Positions 45,215 to 55,192 of a DNA stretch of 64,000 nt are shown here, piece after piece. The first letter of the stretch is position 1; the number at the start of each line of letters is the position of its first letter. The DNA is taken from assembly GCA_035345875.1 (NCBI GenBank), contig DAORDH010000002.1, positions 186,001 through 250,000 on the forward strand, in the 5' to 3' direction. A program made the translations under genes and the position numbers. Under the pieces are notes generated by a model. It did not search any database and had not been told where the DNA came from. It saw only the letters and a program-made list of their open reading frames with translations. The stretch is from UBA2033 sp035345875. GTDB lineage: Bacteria > Spirochaetota > Leptospiria > Leptospirales > Leptospiraceae.

Positions 45215-46915
45215 ATGAAAAAAGATGTTCTGGTCTTCAACAATCCCGATGAGATGCTAGCTGAGTTTATCCAAAAGGATATGCATATTCATATTTCAGC
45301 GACAATTGGCAGACCAAATGCATTGATTAGTTCGCTCGGAAGAGTATTTAAAGATACAAATCCAGGTTTTACAATCAGCACTGTTGCGTTCCACTCAACT
45401 GCTCACGTTTTGTCGCTTAAGAAATTAATGAAAAAAGCGATCACTGGCTTCTTAGGTGATAATTATCCTAAACCGGCACCAAACCGACTCTATATGAATG
45501 TCTTAAATGGACAACCATTTGAAGTGGAACTTTGGTCCCTGCTCAGTTTGATTCAAAGATTGATGGCAGGTGCTCAGCATCTTCCCTATTATGTAACCAA
45601 ATCCCTTGTGGACAGTGATTTATTTTGGGATAAATTAAATAAATCCGTCTTTGTAGTTCCAGATCCAAACAATCCAAATGAGAATTTAACACTGATCAGT
45701 GCATTAAACCCAGACTATACATTTGTTCATGGGGTCTGTGCTGACGAGAATGGAAATATCGTACTTCCACAACCGATGGGAGAAGGAAACTGGGGAGCAT
45801 TAGCCGCAAAGCAGGGAGTCATCGCAACTGTGGAAAAATTTGTTCCTGCAGACAAAATTCCGCCTGAATACATTCATATTCCAGGAGTATGCGTGCGAGC
45901 TGTCTGCGAAGCAAAATTTGGAGCACATCCACAATCTCTTCGAGTCCCTCTTGCATTAAAAAGCATTCCAGACTTCACTGATATTTCCTCTTATAGAGAT
46001 GATTATAACTTTATTATAGAAGCATCTACCGTTGGAGACTCTGATATTGCTGCTCAAGCATTTGAAATGATGTGGGTGGATATCAAAGGTGGACATGAAA
46101 CCTATTTACAGCTTCTAGGGGAAGAAAGACTCGAAAGTCTCAAGAAACCTCAAAAGATACGAAATAAAAAACTCTCCCAACAACCAGCAAATGAATCAGA
46201 ACAAATGATCATCATTGCATCTAGAGCAATTGTAGAACATGTAGTAAACAAACACTACTCTACCATCCTTGCAGGAATTGGAGCAGCACATATGGCTGCT
46301 TGGTGTGCTGCGTATTTACTCGAAAGAAAAAATATCAAAGTAAAGGTAATGGCAGAATTAGGATTTTATGGTGTCCTTCCTCATTATGGAGATATTTTCT
46401 TGTTTAGCCAATTGCATGCAAATCGATCCGAACAACTTTCCGACATTGTGCAAATCTTAGGAACTCTGGTTCCAAAAGATTGTCTCGGTGTATTGGGTCT
46501 TGCTGAAATTGATCGTTTTGGAAATATCAACTCTACCAGACTTCCAAACGGAAAATTCATGGTGGGATCAGGCGGAGCAAATGATATAGCTTCTACCTCA
46601 GATTGTCTTGTAGTCGGGAAGGCTATTAAAAGCCGCTTTGTGGATAACGTTAGTTATACTACTTCGCCAGGATCTAACGTTTTTCAAGTAGTCTGCCAAT
46701 TTGGTCGCTTCACCCGTAACCCAGAAAAATCAAAATATGAACTGACTCATTACGTTCCATCACCAATCGATGGAGAACTTGCTCCTAAAGACGCTGTAGA
46801 AAAATACACTGCTTGGTCTGCTTATTCTGGAGAGCCGATTATGGAAGAACCGCCATCTCAAGACGAACTGGATATTTTAAGAAGACTAGATCCAGATAAG
46901 ATTTTCCTAGGTTAA
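45215..46915 (+). CDS. Fused class I CoA-transferase (glutaconate/3-oxoacid type)
   Basis: A 566-residue protein joining both halves of a family I CoA-transferase. The N-terminal half is alpha-like (HGVCADENGNIVLPQPMGEG), the C-terminal half beta-like (AELGFYGVLPHYGDIFLF; GLAEIDRFGNINSTRLPNGK; GSGGANDIAS). The glutamate in AELGFYG is the likely catalytic residue that forms the CoA thioester. GctA/GctB and IpdA/IpdB relatives are separate subunits of about 300 and 260 residues, so this is a fusion. It transfers CoA between, or hydrolyses, dicarboxylic or oxo acids; the substrate cannot be told. The two halves are joined by a charged linker (about 310-330). Confidence 0.82.
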   Translation: MKKDVLVFNNPDEMLAEFIQKDMHIHISATIGRPNALISSLGRVFKDTNPGFTISTVAFHSTAHVLSLKKLMKKAITGFLGDNYPKPAPNRLYMNVLNGQPFEVELWSLLSLIQRLMAGAQHLPYYVTKSLVDSDLFWDKLNKSVFVVPDPNNPNENLTLISALNPDYTFVHGVCADENGNIVLPQPMGEGNWGALAAKQGVIATVEKFVPADKIPPEYIHIPGVCVRAVCEAKFGAHPQSLRVPLALKSIPDFTDISSYRDDYNFIIEASTVGDSDIAAQAFEMMWVDIKGGHETYLQLLGEERLESLKKPQKIRNKKLSQQPANESEQMIIIASRAIVEHVVNKHYSTILAGIGAAHMAAWCAAYLLERKNIKVKVMAELGFYGVLPHYGDIFLFSQLHANRSEQLSDIVQILGTLVPKDCLGVLGLAEIDRFGNINSTRLPNGKFMVGSGGANDIASTSDCLVVGKAIKSRFVDNVSYTTSPGSNVFQVVCQFGRFTRNPEKSKYELTHYVPSPIDGELAPKDAVEKYTAWSAYSGEPIMEEPPSQDELDILRRLDPDKIFLG

Positions 46916-48279
46916 AGAAGCGATTGCATCCTAGAATAGAGTTCTGTGTTGATTTGATCGATTGCTTCTTTAGTTCCTCGCTTACCAGTTTTATGTAGTT
47001 CATAAAAAGAATTAATAGTAAGTGGACTCCCTGCAGTTAGTTGAACACGGTATTTTCCTAAGTCTGGTCTTTCTTTTCCAGAACCGGTTTTGATTTTTGA
47101 AATAGTATCAAAGATTAGAAAAGTAATTTCTGTAAATCTTTCATAGCTTGGTTTTTCTTGGACGTAACTTCCAGTGACAGATACAAAGCTCTCAACAAGT
47201 CGCATATGCCAATCCATTTCTTTAGACAGAAACGCCATGCGATCATATAATTTCTTCTGTAACAGAGAAATATCAGATCCAATATCTTCCCTATATATCC
47301 AATTCCAACTAGCTTGTTCTAATTTTCTGCATCGATCAATGATAGATCCTTTTGGTGTAATCATAAAAAAGCTTTCAGGAACGGAGAGAATATGATCCAT
47401 CAGTGTATTTAATCGCATCGAAATATTGGCTGGATCATCACATTTAGTGTATCGTCCGTAATGAGTTCTATAATAATCTTCCAGTAATGTAAGTAAATTT
47501 ATTCCTGCTTGATATAGCTTATGATAAATTCTCACTTGTGTCGGACTCATTTTATCAAGATTTTTTTCTGGGGCTAATATCTCTTTGCCTCCAATATCTT
47601 GGTTAAATGAATCTAATAATTTTTCTAATGATCTCCAATCTTCTTTTAAATAAGAATATTTAATTCCAAGGGGCAAAATAACAACCCCTTCTTGCCTTGC
47701 TTGCTTTTCTAGGTCATCCAAACACCATAGCCCCAACTGTCCAATCCCAGGTTCTAGTGGAGCAATAATTTCATTTAAACCGTTAGTCGCTCCCTCTGGT
47801 GCAATTGCAAGAGGAAATCTTCCATTTACAAATAGATTTCGAGCGGAATTTAATCCTTTCCAATCAACCTTCCCTCGATGGATTGGAGTTCCTCCTAATT
47901 TAGAATAAAGTTTTCCGATTCGATCGCCTGCCCACATAGGAATTCCTCTATCCCAAATAAAATGAAAATGTGTAACATCATCTATTTTGATTTTAGATTG
48001 TTGAAAATATTTAGGTAGCAGATTGAAAAAAGTATGAACTAAACAAAGAGGATCATATGCATTTGGATGTCTAAATGCAATCATGAGTCTAATTTTTTTC
48101 TTTATAAATTGATGATAAAGATCTCCAAGAATTTCAATATTTAAAAACTCAATCTTTCGTATATCGGATGAAAAATACAATTTAAATGGATACCCTATCT
48201 TAGCTAAACGGTAAACATTTATATCAAAGTCTGGTTTTATAAAATGAAGTGGTGGTTGAATAGAATCAATTTTTCCCAT
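46912..48279 (-). CDS. PlsC-like acyltransferase
   Basis: A 455-residue protein of the glycerolipid acyltransferase superfamily. The H-x4-D catalytic motif is FRHPNAYDPL, followed by GGTPIHRGK (phosphate-binding arginine) and PEGATNG (the EGT substrate motif). The C-terminal 200 residues are helical and extend beyond the 240-residue core. It likely acylates a lipid precursor, but the exact substrate is unknown. It starts six bases after the diguanylate cyclase gene, so it is the third gene of the leftward operon from 51524. It shares TTAA with the convergent CoA-transferase gene. Confidence 0.85.
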   Translation of the reverse strand: MGKIDSIQPPLHFIKPDFDINVYRLAKIGYPFKLYFSSDIRKIEFLNIEILGDLYHQFIKKKIRLMIAFRHPNAYDPLCLVHTFFNLLPKYFQQSKIKIDDVTHFHFIWDRGIPMWAGDRIGKLYSKLGGTPIHRGKVDWKGLNSARNLFVNGRFPLAIAPEGATNGLNEIIAPLEPGIGQLGLWCLDDLEKQARQEGVVILPLGIKYSYLKEDWRSLEKLLDSFNQDIGGKEILAPEKNLDKMSPTQVRIYHKLYQAGINLLTLLEDYYRTHYGRYTKCDDPANISMRLNTLMDHILSVPESFFMITPKGSIIDRCRKLEQASWNWIYREDIGSDISLLQKKLYDRMAFLSKEMDWHMRLVESFVSVTGSYVQEKPSYERFTEITFLIFDTISKIKTGSGKERPDLGKYRVQLTAGSPLTINSFYELHKTGKRGTKEAIDQINTELYSRMQSLL

Positions 48280-48285
48280 TTGAAT

Positions 48286-50190
48286 TTAACTTATAGAATA
48301 TTTATTACGTCCAGATTCTTTGGAATCATAAAGAGCCTTATCAGCGAGTTGAATCAACTCTTCACAGGACTTTTCATGTGTTGGAATCAAACTAGCAATA
48401 CCAATACTAACGGTAACCTTTTTACTAACGCTTGATTTTTCATGAATAATTGATTCTTTCTGAAGATTGCGTATTAATTTTTTTGCAATCTGAATCGCTC
48501 CCTGTTCCTGAGTGTTTGGCAAAACAATTACAAATTCCTCACCACCATAACGTGCAACAAAATCAGCCGGTCGACTAATTGACCTAGATGCTACTTTTGC
48601 TATTTGGATCAAGCACATATCCCCAGCTAAATGACCATAATAATCATTGAATTGTTTAAAAAAATCAACATCAAATAAAATTAAAGAAAGAGGTTGGATT
48701 TCTCTTGCAAGTCGATTCCACTCTGCCTGTAGTCTTTCATCAAAATAACGTCTATTTGGAATTTGTGTCAAAGAGTCAACAGTGGCTAATCGTTGTAATG
48801 TGCTATTGGCAATGGTAAGAGCTTCCTGTGCTTCTTCTCTGTCTCTCATTTCTTTTTGTAATTGTTTATTGGCTTTATCTAATTGAATTGTTCTTTCTTC
48901 TAATTTACTTGTTCTTTCCACTACCTTTGCTTCCAGAGATTGATTTAACTCTTCCAGTTCATTTGCTCTTTGCTCTAAGTGGCTTATTAATACCTGTATA
49001 TGATCTGCCATTTGATTGAATACTCTTGCAAGATTACTAATCTCATCCGTGCTTTTTACGATAACTCTTTGTTTGAAGTCCCCATCTAGCATACTTTTGG
49101 ATGCAAGTGATACCTGCTCAAGTGGAACTAGTAAATGTCGAACCAAGAAACTTCCACCTAACAAGGAAATTCCAAAAATAAAAAATGCAGCAATAAAAAT
49201 TCTGTAAAAAGACTTTTTCATCTCAGATTCAACGACTCTTTGTAATTGAATAGATGCAGAGGTTGCAATAGAAACTGGAACAACAATACCAACTTTCCAA
49301 TTCATCACTTCAAGCGGATGATATGCCAAATATTTCTCATTGCCTTTTATGGAAACTTTCACAAGAGCAGATCTTCCTAATGCCATTTCTTTTAAAGCCT
49401 GCTCTAAAACTTTATCCTCATAACCATTCAAATGAATTTGTTCCTCTTTCAAAGAATTATCATTAGGCGCGAGCTCTACCCTAGCATGAGGTGGTGCGGC
49501 AACTAGCTTTTGATTCTCATCCATTAAAAAACAATAACTACCTCTAGTGGGATGAAGCTGATTGAATTGAGTAATCAAGTCAGTAAGAGAAAAAGAGATA
49601 CCGATAAAAGTTTCATAGGGATTTAATCTATTTAAGGGAGCAATAATATCTACAACCCATTCATATTCATCATATAAACTTGGATGTGGCTTACTCCAAA
49701 GAACCGATTCACTTTTTTTTGCAAAGTTATGAATCCCCGGAAAAAAGTTTGGCGAATGAAATTCTACATGTTCTTCTTCTAATTTATTTTGTTTGTTTTC
49801 TTGATAAGTTATGAGACCAGATTTTTTACTGTAAAAAAATACCTTAGCTTTCGAATTTCCAAGAGAGTGAAAAAGATTCTTTAGAGCTGTCAAAATCTTT
49901 TTTTTATCTATTTGTTTTTCAGAAACAATGAGTGCAATTTCACTTGCTCCATACGATACAACAGATTGAGCTTGCGCAAATTGTAAATCAAGACTTCTAC
50001 TTCTCTCTTGTGCTTGATTTTTTAAAAATTGCTCTGTTTGATTGGATAAAACATTATAACCTTCAATGCCGATCCCTTTTTGTGCCTGAACGAAAGAATA
50101 CCAAGTTGCAAAGGATAATCCTAAGGTTAGGGCTAACATAGAAGCACCCATCAATAAAAGAAGCTTCTGCCAAAATAAGAATCGATGCAT
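48286..50190 (-). CDS. Periplasmic-sensor diguanylate cyclase (Cache-HAMP-GGDEF)
   Basis: A 634-residue membrane sensor. One helix at about 12-34, a periplasmic Cache-like domain of about 290 residues, a second helix at about 322-345, HAMP (about 345-400), a coiled coil, then GGDEF with ARYGGEEFVIVLP and the I-site RPAD. It should make cyclic di-GMP in response to an external ligand. It begins five bases after the gene for a solute-binding protein and ends six before the acyltransferase gene. That layout suggests the binding protein presents its ligand to this sensor, an inference. No Shine-Dalgarno sequence; translation is probably coupled. Confidence 0.92.
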   Translation of the reverse strand: MHRFLFWQKLLLLMGASMLALTLGLSFATWYSFVQAQKGIGIEGYNVLSNQTEQFLKNQAQERSRSLDLQFAQAQSVVSYGASEIALIVSEKQIDKKKILTALKNLFHSLGNSKAKVFFYSKKSGLITYQENKQNKLEEEHVEFHSPNFFPGIHNFAKKSESVLWSKPHPSLYDEYEWVVDIIAPLNRLNPYETFIGISFSLTDLITQFNQLHPTRGSYCFLMDENQKLVAAPPHARVELAPNDNSLKEEQIHLNGYEDKVLEQALKEMALGRSALVKVSIKGNEKYLAYHPLEVMNWKVGIVVPVSIATSASIQLQRVVESEMKKSFYRIFIAAFFIFGISLLGGSFLVRHLLVPLEQVSLASKSMLDGDFKQRVIVKSTDEISNLARVFNQMADHIQVLISHLEQRANELEELNQSLEAKVVERTSKLEERTIQLDKANKQLQKEMRDREEAQEALTIANSTLQRLATVDSLTQIPNRRYFDERLQAEWNRLAREIQPLSLILFDVDFFKQFNDYYGHLAGDMCLIQIAKVASRSISRPADFVARYGGEEFVIVLPNTQEQGAIQIAKKLIRNLQKESIIHEKSSVSKKVTVSIGIASLIPTHEKSCEELIQLADKALYDSKESGRNKYSIS

Positions 50191-50195
50191 GTTTA

Positions 50196-51524
50196 CTAAT
50201 TAGTAGAATCGATAATTTCAGTCCAACGTTTTTGTGTATCAGAGATTGCATTCTCTACAGAAATTTTTTTTCTTAAAGCAAGAACGATGTTATCTGAAAG
50301 TATCTGCATAAGTTTTCTACTTCCTGGAATATTGGGCCAGGGTGTTGCATTAAAAAGAGCTGCTTCAGCGGCAGCACTTACCTCTGGCGCAAACTTTCTA
50401 TAATCATCTGATTTCAATATGGAAATGCGAGTAGGATCTGTTCCTCCATTTAAAACGTTATACTTTGCCATTATATCGGGGCGAACGGCAAATAATAAAA
50501 AATCTTTTGCTACTTCTAAATTTGGAGCTTTGGAAGAAATAGCAAGAGCAAATCCGGCATTTAGAGCTGGTGCATGTTGGGCATTTTTTCCACTCCCCTT
50601 TGGCATCTGGATTGCCCCCCAATCTCCTCTAATTGTAGATTCGCTATTATCTTCTGCCATTACTCCAATATCCGTCCATTGTTCCACCATTGCAACCCGA
50701 CCCGACAAAAATGAATCTCTTGAAACTTCAAAGCTAGTCTCTAGCGGTGAGGGAAGTGCATACTCAGCTTGCTCCAACAAACTCTCTAGAGCCATTTTTA
50801 CTTCTGGTGTATCTAGAGAAGGTCTTCCATCTTTTGTTAGAAGTTGTCCGCCATATCCTCCTACTCGATTTAAGAAACTGGATAAAATTAATATAGGCGC
50901 TTTATAGGACATGATCGCTGTTCCATAAATTCCATTTACTTTTTCTTTTTCTGTTATGGTTCGACTAACGTTCAAATAATCGTCCCAAGTCTCGGGAGGA
51001 TTCAGGTTATGTTTTGAAAGTATAGATTTGCGATAAAATAAAACATGTGTATCCCCATCAAATGGTAAAGCCCAACGTCTTCCCTTCTGTAATGTATACG
51101 CATCATAAATCCTAGGAATAAAATCTTGGGGTTGAATGGTTTCCTTATTTTCCTCAATCCAGTCAGTGAGATCTAATAACGCTTTATTTCTTATCAAGTC
51201 TCCTAGCTCTGGATACCAAATGATAAAAATATCATATTGAGGATCGGAGGAACGAATATCTTCTAGAGTTTTTCTATAGGTTTCATCGTATCCAATTTCT
51301 GTAATTTGAACCACTGCTTTCGTTTCCTTCGTATACCAATCTGCCAATGCTCTTGCTGCTCTTGCCTGAGTTATTGTAACTAAAAATTTTATTTTTTCTC
51401 CGGAAAGATTAGGACTATCGTTATGCGAATGAGTTTTTTTTTGAATATCTGAATTATATAGAAAATAAAATAATACGCCCACCACCAGACTAAAAACAAT
51501 TAAGTATACTTTGTTTTTTAACAT
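50196..51524 (-). CDS. ABC-type extracellular solute-binding protein (sugar type)
   Basis: A 442-residue family 1 binding protein with an N-terminal hydrophobic segment (VYLIVFSLVVGVLFYFLY) that lacks a lipobox cysteine, so it is probably membrane-anchored. Family marks include NPPETWDDYLNVSRTI, PFDGDTHVLFYRKSIL and GDWGAIQMPKG. The ATG at 51524 is preferred over a TTG at 51557; GAGGG lies twelve bases upstream. No permease or ATPase gene is adjacent; the next gene is a diguanylate cyclase. It may therefore serve as a ligand receptor rather than in import. It is the first gene of the operon down to 46912. Confidence 0.88.
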   Translation of the reverse strand: MLKNKVYLIVFSLVVGVLFYFLYNSDIQKKTHSHNDSPNLSGEKIKFLVTITQARAARALADWYTKETKAVVQITEIGYDETYRKTLEDIRSSDPQYDIFIIWYPELGDLIRNKALLDLTDWIEENKETIQPQDFIPRIYDAYTLQKGRRWALPFDGDTHVLFYRKSILSKHNLNPPETWDDYLNVSRTITEKEKVNGIYGTAIMSYKAPILILSSFLNRVGGYGGQLLTKDGRPSLDTPEVKMALESLLEQAEYALPSPLETSFEVSRDSFLSGRVAMVEQWTDIGVMAEDNSESTIRGDWGAIQMPKGSGKNAQHAPALNAGFALAISSKAPNLEVAKDFLLFAVRPDIMAKYNVLNGGTDPTRISILKSDDYRKFAPEVSAAAEAALFNATPWPNIPGSRKLMQILSDNIVLALRKKISVENAISDTQKRWTEIIDSTN

Positions 51525-51705
51525 GAAATAAAAACCCTCTATTTTGCTAGACAGCAAACCCTAATACTAATGACTTTAAAAAATGAGATATAACATAATC
51601 TTTTTTCCTATTCTTGTAAAGTAATTTTATTTTAAAACCTGATATTATTTGGCAGTTCTAATTCTAAACAACACCAATTAGAATTTATCTTTTTGATTTG
51701 ATTCT

Positions 51706-52902
51706 TTATTGTTCTGCACAGAGCAAAGATTTTAAATTATTACACGCCCCTGATGTCATAGCGATCGAAGTATAATTAGTGACAGATCCATCCCCATAGT
51801 TACCATTTAACGCACCGCTATTCGATGACCATTCAGAACAATTATTCCCACCTGTAGATGGTCTCCATGAACTGACCGTGCTAATTCCAGTCCAGTATTG
51901 CCCTCCTCCAAACGAATTTGTGAGAGTCCCAAAAACAAAAATACCTGCTGCGTTTGTAGTGAATAAAGCGGTTCCATCTGTTCTCGCATAACTAGTATTA
52001 GTCCGCAATGCCCAATCCAAATTTTCAGATGGATTCGTGCAATTGATATTAATAGAACAGGCACTTCGATTTACTACGTCTGTAATTACCGCCTTATAAA
52101 TACTTCCATCTGTAGGTTTATTTGCATCAGAATTACACTTAGAATCTGCCCCAAGATAGCCTGAAGAACTTGTTCCAATTAAATTTCCATCATAGGTCGA
52201 TGCAGTTATAAAAATACGATAGGCGTTTAGGGTTGATCTAATGACTGTAAGAGTATAAGTGGATGTAGTAATTCCATCAGAAGCTTTTACTACAATCGAT
52301 ATTGTATTTGATCCTACACTCAAGCTAATAGGACTCGATGAAGATCCAGATAAAACACTGCTCCCATTTACAGTAATGGTTGCGCTTGCATCCGTTGCAG
52401 TCGGTGTGATGGTTATAGAACTAGCTGAGTTTAAAACAGAGAAAGAATAAGAATAAAGAGAAGAGGAAAAACTGGGAGTAATAGTCCCTGAGCTAATTGT
52501 TAGAGAAGATAAACTACTGATTGTATTACCACAACGAACAGATATATTTGATATGGAAGAACTCAAAATAGTTCCTGAGCCATTTGTTATCGAGCAAGTC
52601 TGGGAGCTAGGTTGAGAAAAGACAGTTACCGAATAATTTGAATTCGTAGGATATAGATTTGTAAATGTAAAATTTCCATTTGCCTCAATGGTTATTCTAT
52701 CCATCATATTATTTTGTAAAATAAGAGTTCCTTGTAAACCTGACACAGTCCCTCCTAAATTGTAGGAAATAGTTACCTCCCGATTCACTAAACTAAATAA
52801 GCCGAGTATCTTAGTCTTAGGACGCACAGTGCAAGAGAAAGCTAATTCTATTAAAAAAGTTATTATAACAATTCTAAAGCTAATCTTCCCTATTTCTTTC
52901 AT
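51706..52902 (-). CDS. DUF1554 lipoprotein with cadherin-like domain
   Basis: A 398-residue surface lipoprotein. The signal peptide ends in LAFSC, with C24 lipidated (a loose spirochaetal lipobox). Residues about 35-125 form a Thr/Ser-rich Ig-like domain; 130-225 match the cadherin-like beta-sandwich family (LTISSGTITPSFSSSLYSYS). The C-terminal 170 residues are a DUF1554 domain (FITASTYDGNLIG, GADSKCNSDAN, YWTGIS, GACNNLKSLLCAEQ), a lectin-like fold common in Leptospira outer-surface proteins. Paired cysteines should form disulfides. The likely role is surface binding; the ligand is unknown. Confidence 0.88.
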   Translation of the reverse strand: MKEIGKISFRIVIITFLIELAFSCTVRPKTKILGLFSLVNREVTISYNLGGTVSGLQGTLILQNNMMDRITIEANGNFTFTNLYPTNSNYSVTVFSQPSSQTCSITNGSGTILSSSISNISVRCGNTISSLSSLTISSGTITPSFSSSLYSYSFSVLNSASSITITPTATDASATITVNGSSVLSGSSSSPISLSVGSNTISIVVKASDGITTSTYTLTVIRSTLNAYRIFITASTYDGNLIGTSSSGYLGADSKCNSDANKPTDGSIYKAVITDVVNRSACSININCTNPSENLDWALRTNTSYARTDGTALFTTNAAGIFVFGTLTNSFGGGQYWTGISTVSSWRPSTGGNNCSEWSSNSGALNGNYGDGSVTNYTSIAMTSGACNNLKSLLCAEQ

Positions 52903-53113
52903 AATATTTAAAAACTATCTTGAGTAGTTTTGATTCTTTTAAATTTTCTGCAATCAATTTAGACTTCGATTCCTTATCCAGAAACTAATTTGATACACTA
53001 TTTTTCCTTGTTTATAGTTGACCTTACTATCTCTTTTGGTAATCTTAGTCTTATTCGGAATGCAATTACAAATCCTTTTTTAATTAAAATCCGCGGATAA
53101 TAGAGATTAGACG

Positions 53114-55192
53114 ATGTTTTCTAAAAAAATCATTCTAGCATTTATATTGCCTTCTTTTTTAAGTATTTTTTTTTCTTCTTGCATCAAACCGAAAATTGAA
53201 AAGCAAATTCCCAAAGCAATCAAAGGAGTGATCGATCTAAGAGAAATCGATTTTTCTTCTCCCTTTTCTGATTCTATTCAACTCGATGGGGAATGGGCTT
53301 TTTTTTGGAATGAGTTTATTGATCCCAAAACGTCTGACTGGGAAAATAAAGTTAATTCCTATATTCAAGTTCCTTCCCAATGGCAAAACCAAAAAGATCC
53401 AAGCGGAAATTTTTATCCTGCTTACGGATATGCTAGTTATGTTTTAAAAGTAATCCTCCCAGAAAAGCATCCAAATCTTTATTTTTCTATGAGTGATACT
53501 GGAATGGCTTATAGTCTATTTGTAAATGGATCTCTGCGTGCGTCAAACGGTAAGGTAGGGAAATCTGCCGATGAAATGTTTGTGAGACAACAATATATTA
53601 TTTTTCCTGCAATTAAAACAACTGATACAGAGCTAATCATTGTTATTCACAACTCCAATTTTCATTATTATAAAGCGGGAGTTTGGCAAAGCGTTGTTTT
53701 AGGAGAAGCAAAAACAATTCACGAAAGAGAATTTCATAGTATAGCAATCGATTTAATCGTAATTAGTGCCCTTCTTATAATGGGTCTTTACCATATCGGT
53801 TTATTTTTTAACAGAAGAAAAGATATTTCTCCTTTTTACTTTGGTCTATTTTGTATTTTAGTAGTCCTCCGAACGATTGCGATTAAGGAGAGATTGATCT
53901 ACGAAATTTGGTCTGATATTCCTTTTATGATCGTTCATAAAATAGAATACTTTTCTTTTTATTACGGATCGTTAGTTTTTTTACAATTCATTCATTCTAT
54001 TTTCCCAGAAGATACAAATCCTAGAATTTATAAAGTATTTAAAACTATTTTTATACTCTGTTCAATTTTAGTTCTTGTAAGCACTATGTCGATTTACACT
54101 CGAACTCTTATTTTTGTTCAGTTGACCATTTTAGTTGGGATAGTATATACACTTAAAATTATATTTTATGCGATTCGAAATAAACATGTTGGCGCAAAAT
54201 CATTCTTAGCCGGTCTTCTGATTTTTTTTGTAACTATCATTCATGATATTCTTAGGACTAGAGGAGTTGTATATAGTCCATTTTTAGCAAGTTATGGTCT
54301 TTTGTTTTTTGTGGTATCACAAGCAATTGTATTGTCTAGAAGATTTGCAAATGCATTTGTATTATCAGAGGCACTGACGGAAGAATTACAAATTCTTTCG
54401 AGTCAACTAGAAGCAAAAGTAAATGAGAGAACAAAAGAATTAAATCTCGCTCTAAAATCCATTCAACAAGATTTATTCTATGCGAAAAGAATTCAGAATA
54501 ATTCTTTAGTCATTGATTATTCTGAAATCAAAGATTTAGAAATTGTTCCCTATTATTCTGCGATGGTTGAGGTGGGAGGAGACTTCTATGGAATTTCTTC
54601 TCCTGTGAAAGATAAATATAGAGTATTTCTCGCGGATGTTACAGGTCATGGAATTCAGGCAGCGTTAATTACCATGGCAGTAAAAGGAATTTATGATAAT
54701 ATAAAAAATTTCGACCTTGCTCCTTCTCATGCTTTAGATATTTTTAATAATGAGTTCTTAGAAAAATACCAATCTTTAAATTCACTTCTCACTTGTATCT
54801 TTTTAGATATTGATCCCAAAAATAGTAAGATTCAATATGCGTCAGCCGGTCATCCTTCTTGCATTTTGTTATCAAATGGTAAAATAGAACTCTTAGAAAA
54901 AACAGGACGAATGGTTGGAATTACAAAGAATAATAAATACAATGATTTAGAAAAAGAATTTCATAAAGGAGATAGACTTTATCTTTTTTCAGATGGAATT
55001 TATGAGCAATTCAATTCGAGTTTGGAAGAATTTGGGGAAGAAAGGCTGTATTCTCTGATAAAGGATACTCGTGATTTACCTCTAAAAGATTCCATTCAAA
55101 AGATAATCGCGGATTTAACAGAATTCTTAGGCACAACAAAGATACAAGATGATATTACTATCATTGGAATTGAATCTACAAATTCTAACTAA
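53114..55192 (+). CDS. 7TMR-DISM receptor with SpoIIE/PP2C phosphatase
   Basis: A 692-residue membrane receptor. The N-terminus (IFFSSC at residues 19-24) may be a lipobox. Residues about 30-205 form a galactose-binding-like DISM extracellular domain, 210-415 seven membrane helices, 420-450 a coiled coil, and 460-690 a SpoIIE phosphatase with the metal sites VGGDFYGIS, LADVTGHGIQ and FSDGIYEQF. It probably dephosphorylates an anti-anti-sigma protein on an outside signal. It lacks the TPR tail of the decayed paralogue at 10139. It converges with the GGDEF receptor, overlapping eight bases. Confidence 0.92.
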   Translation: MFSKKIILAFILPSFLSIFFSSCIKPKIEKQIPKAIKGVIDLREIDFSSPFSDSIQLDGEWAFFWNEFIDPKTSDWENKVNSYIQVPSQWQNQKDPSGNFYPAYGYASYVLKVILPEKHPNLYFSMSDTGMAYSLFVNGSLRASNGKVGKSADEMFVRQQYIIFPAIKTTDTELIIVIHNSNFHYYKAGVWQSVVLGEAKTIHEREFHSIAIDLIVISALLIMGLYHIGLFFNRRKDISPFYFGLFCILVVLRTIAIKERLIYEIWSDIPFMIVHKIEYFSFYYGSLVFLQFIHSIFPEDTNPRIYKVFKTIFILCSILVLVSTMSIYTRTLIFVQLTILVGIVYTLKIIFYAIRNKHVGAKSFLAGLLIFFVTIIHDILRTRGVVYSPFLASYGLLFFVVSQAIVLSRRFANAFVLSEALTEELQILSSQLEAKVNERTKELNLALKSIQQDLFYAKRIQNNSLVIDYSEIKDLEIVPYYSAMVEVGGDFYGISSPVKDKYRVFLADVTGHGIQAALITMAVKGIYDNIKNFDLAPSHALDIFNNEFLEKYQSLNSLLTCIFLDIDPKNSKIQYASAGHPSCILLSNGKIELLEKTGRMVGITKNNKYNDLEKEFHKGDRLYLFSDGIYEQFNSSLEEFGEERLYSLIKDTRDLPLKDSIQKIIADLTEFLGTTKIQDDITIIGIESTNSN

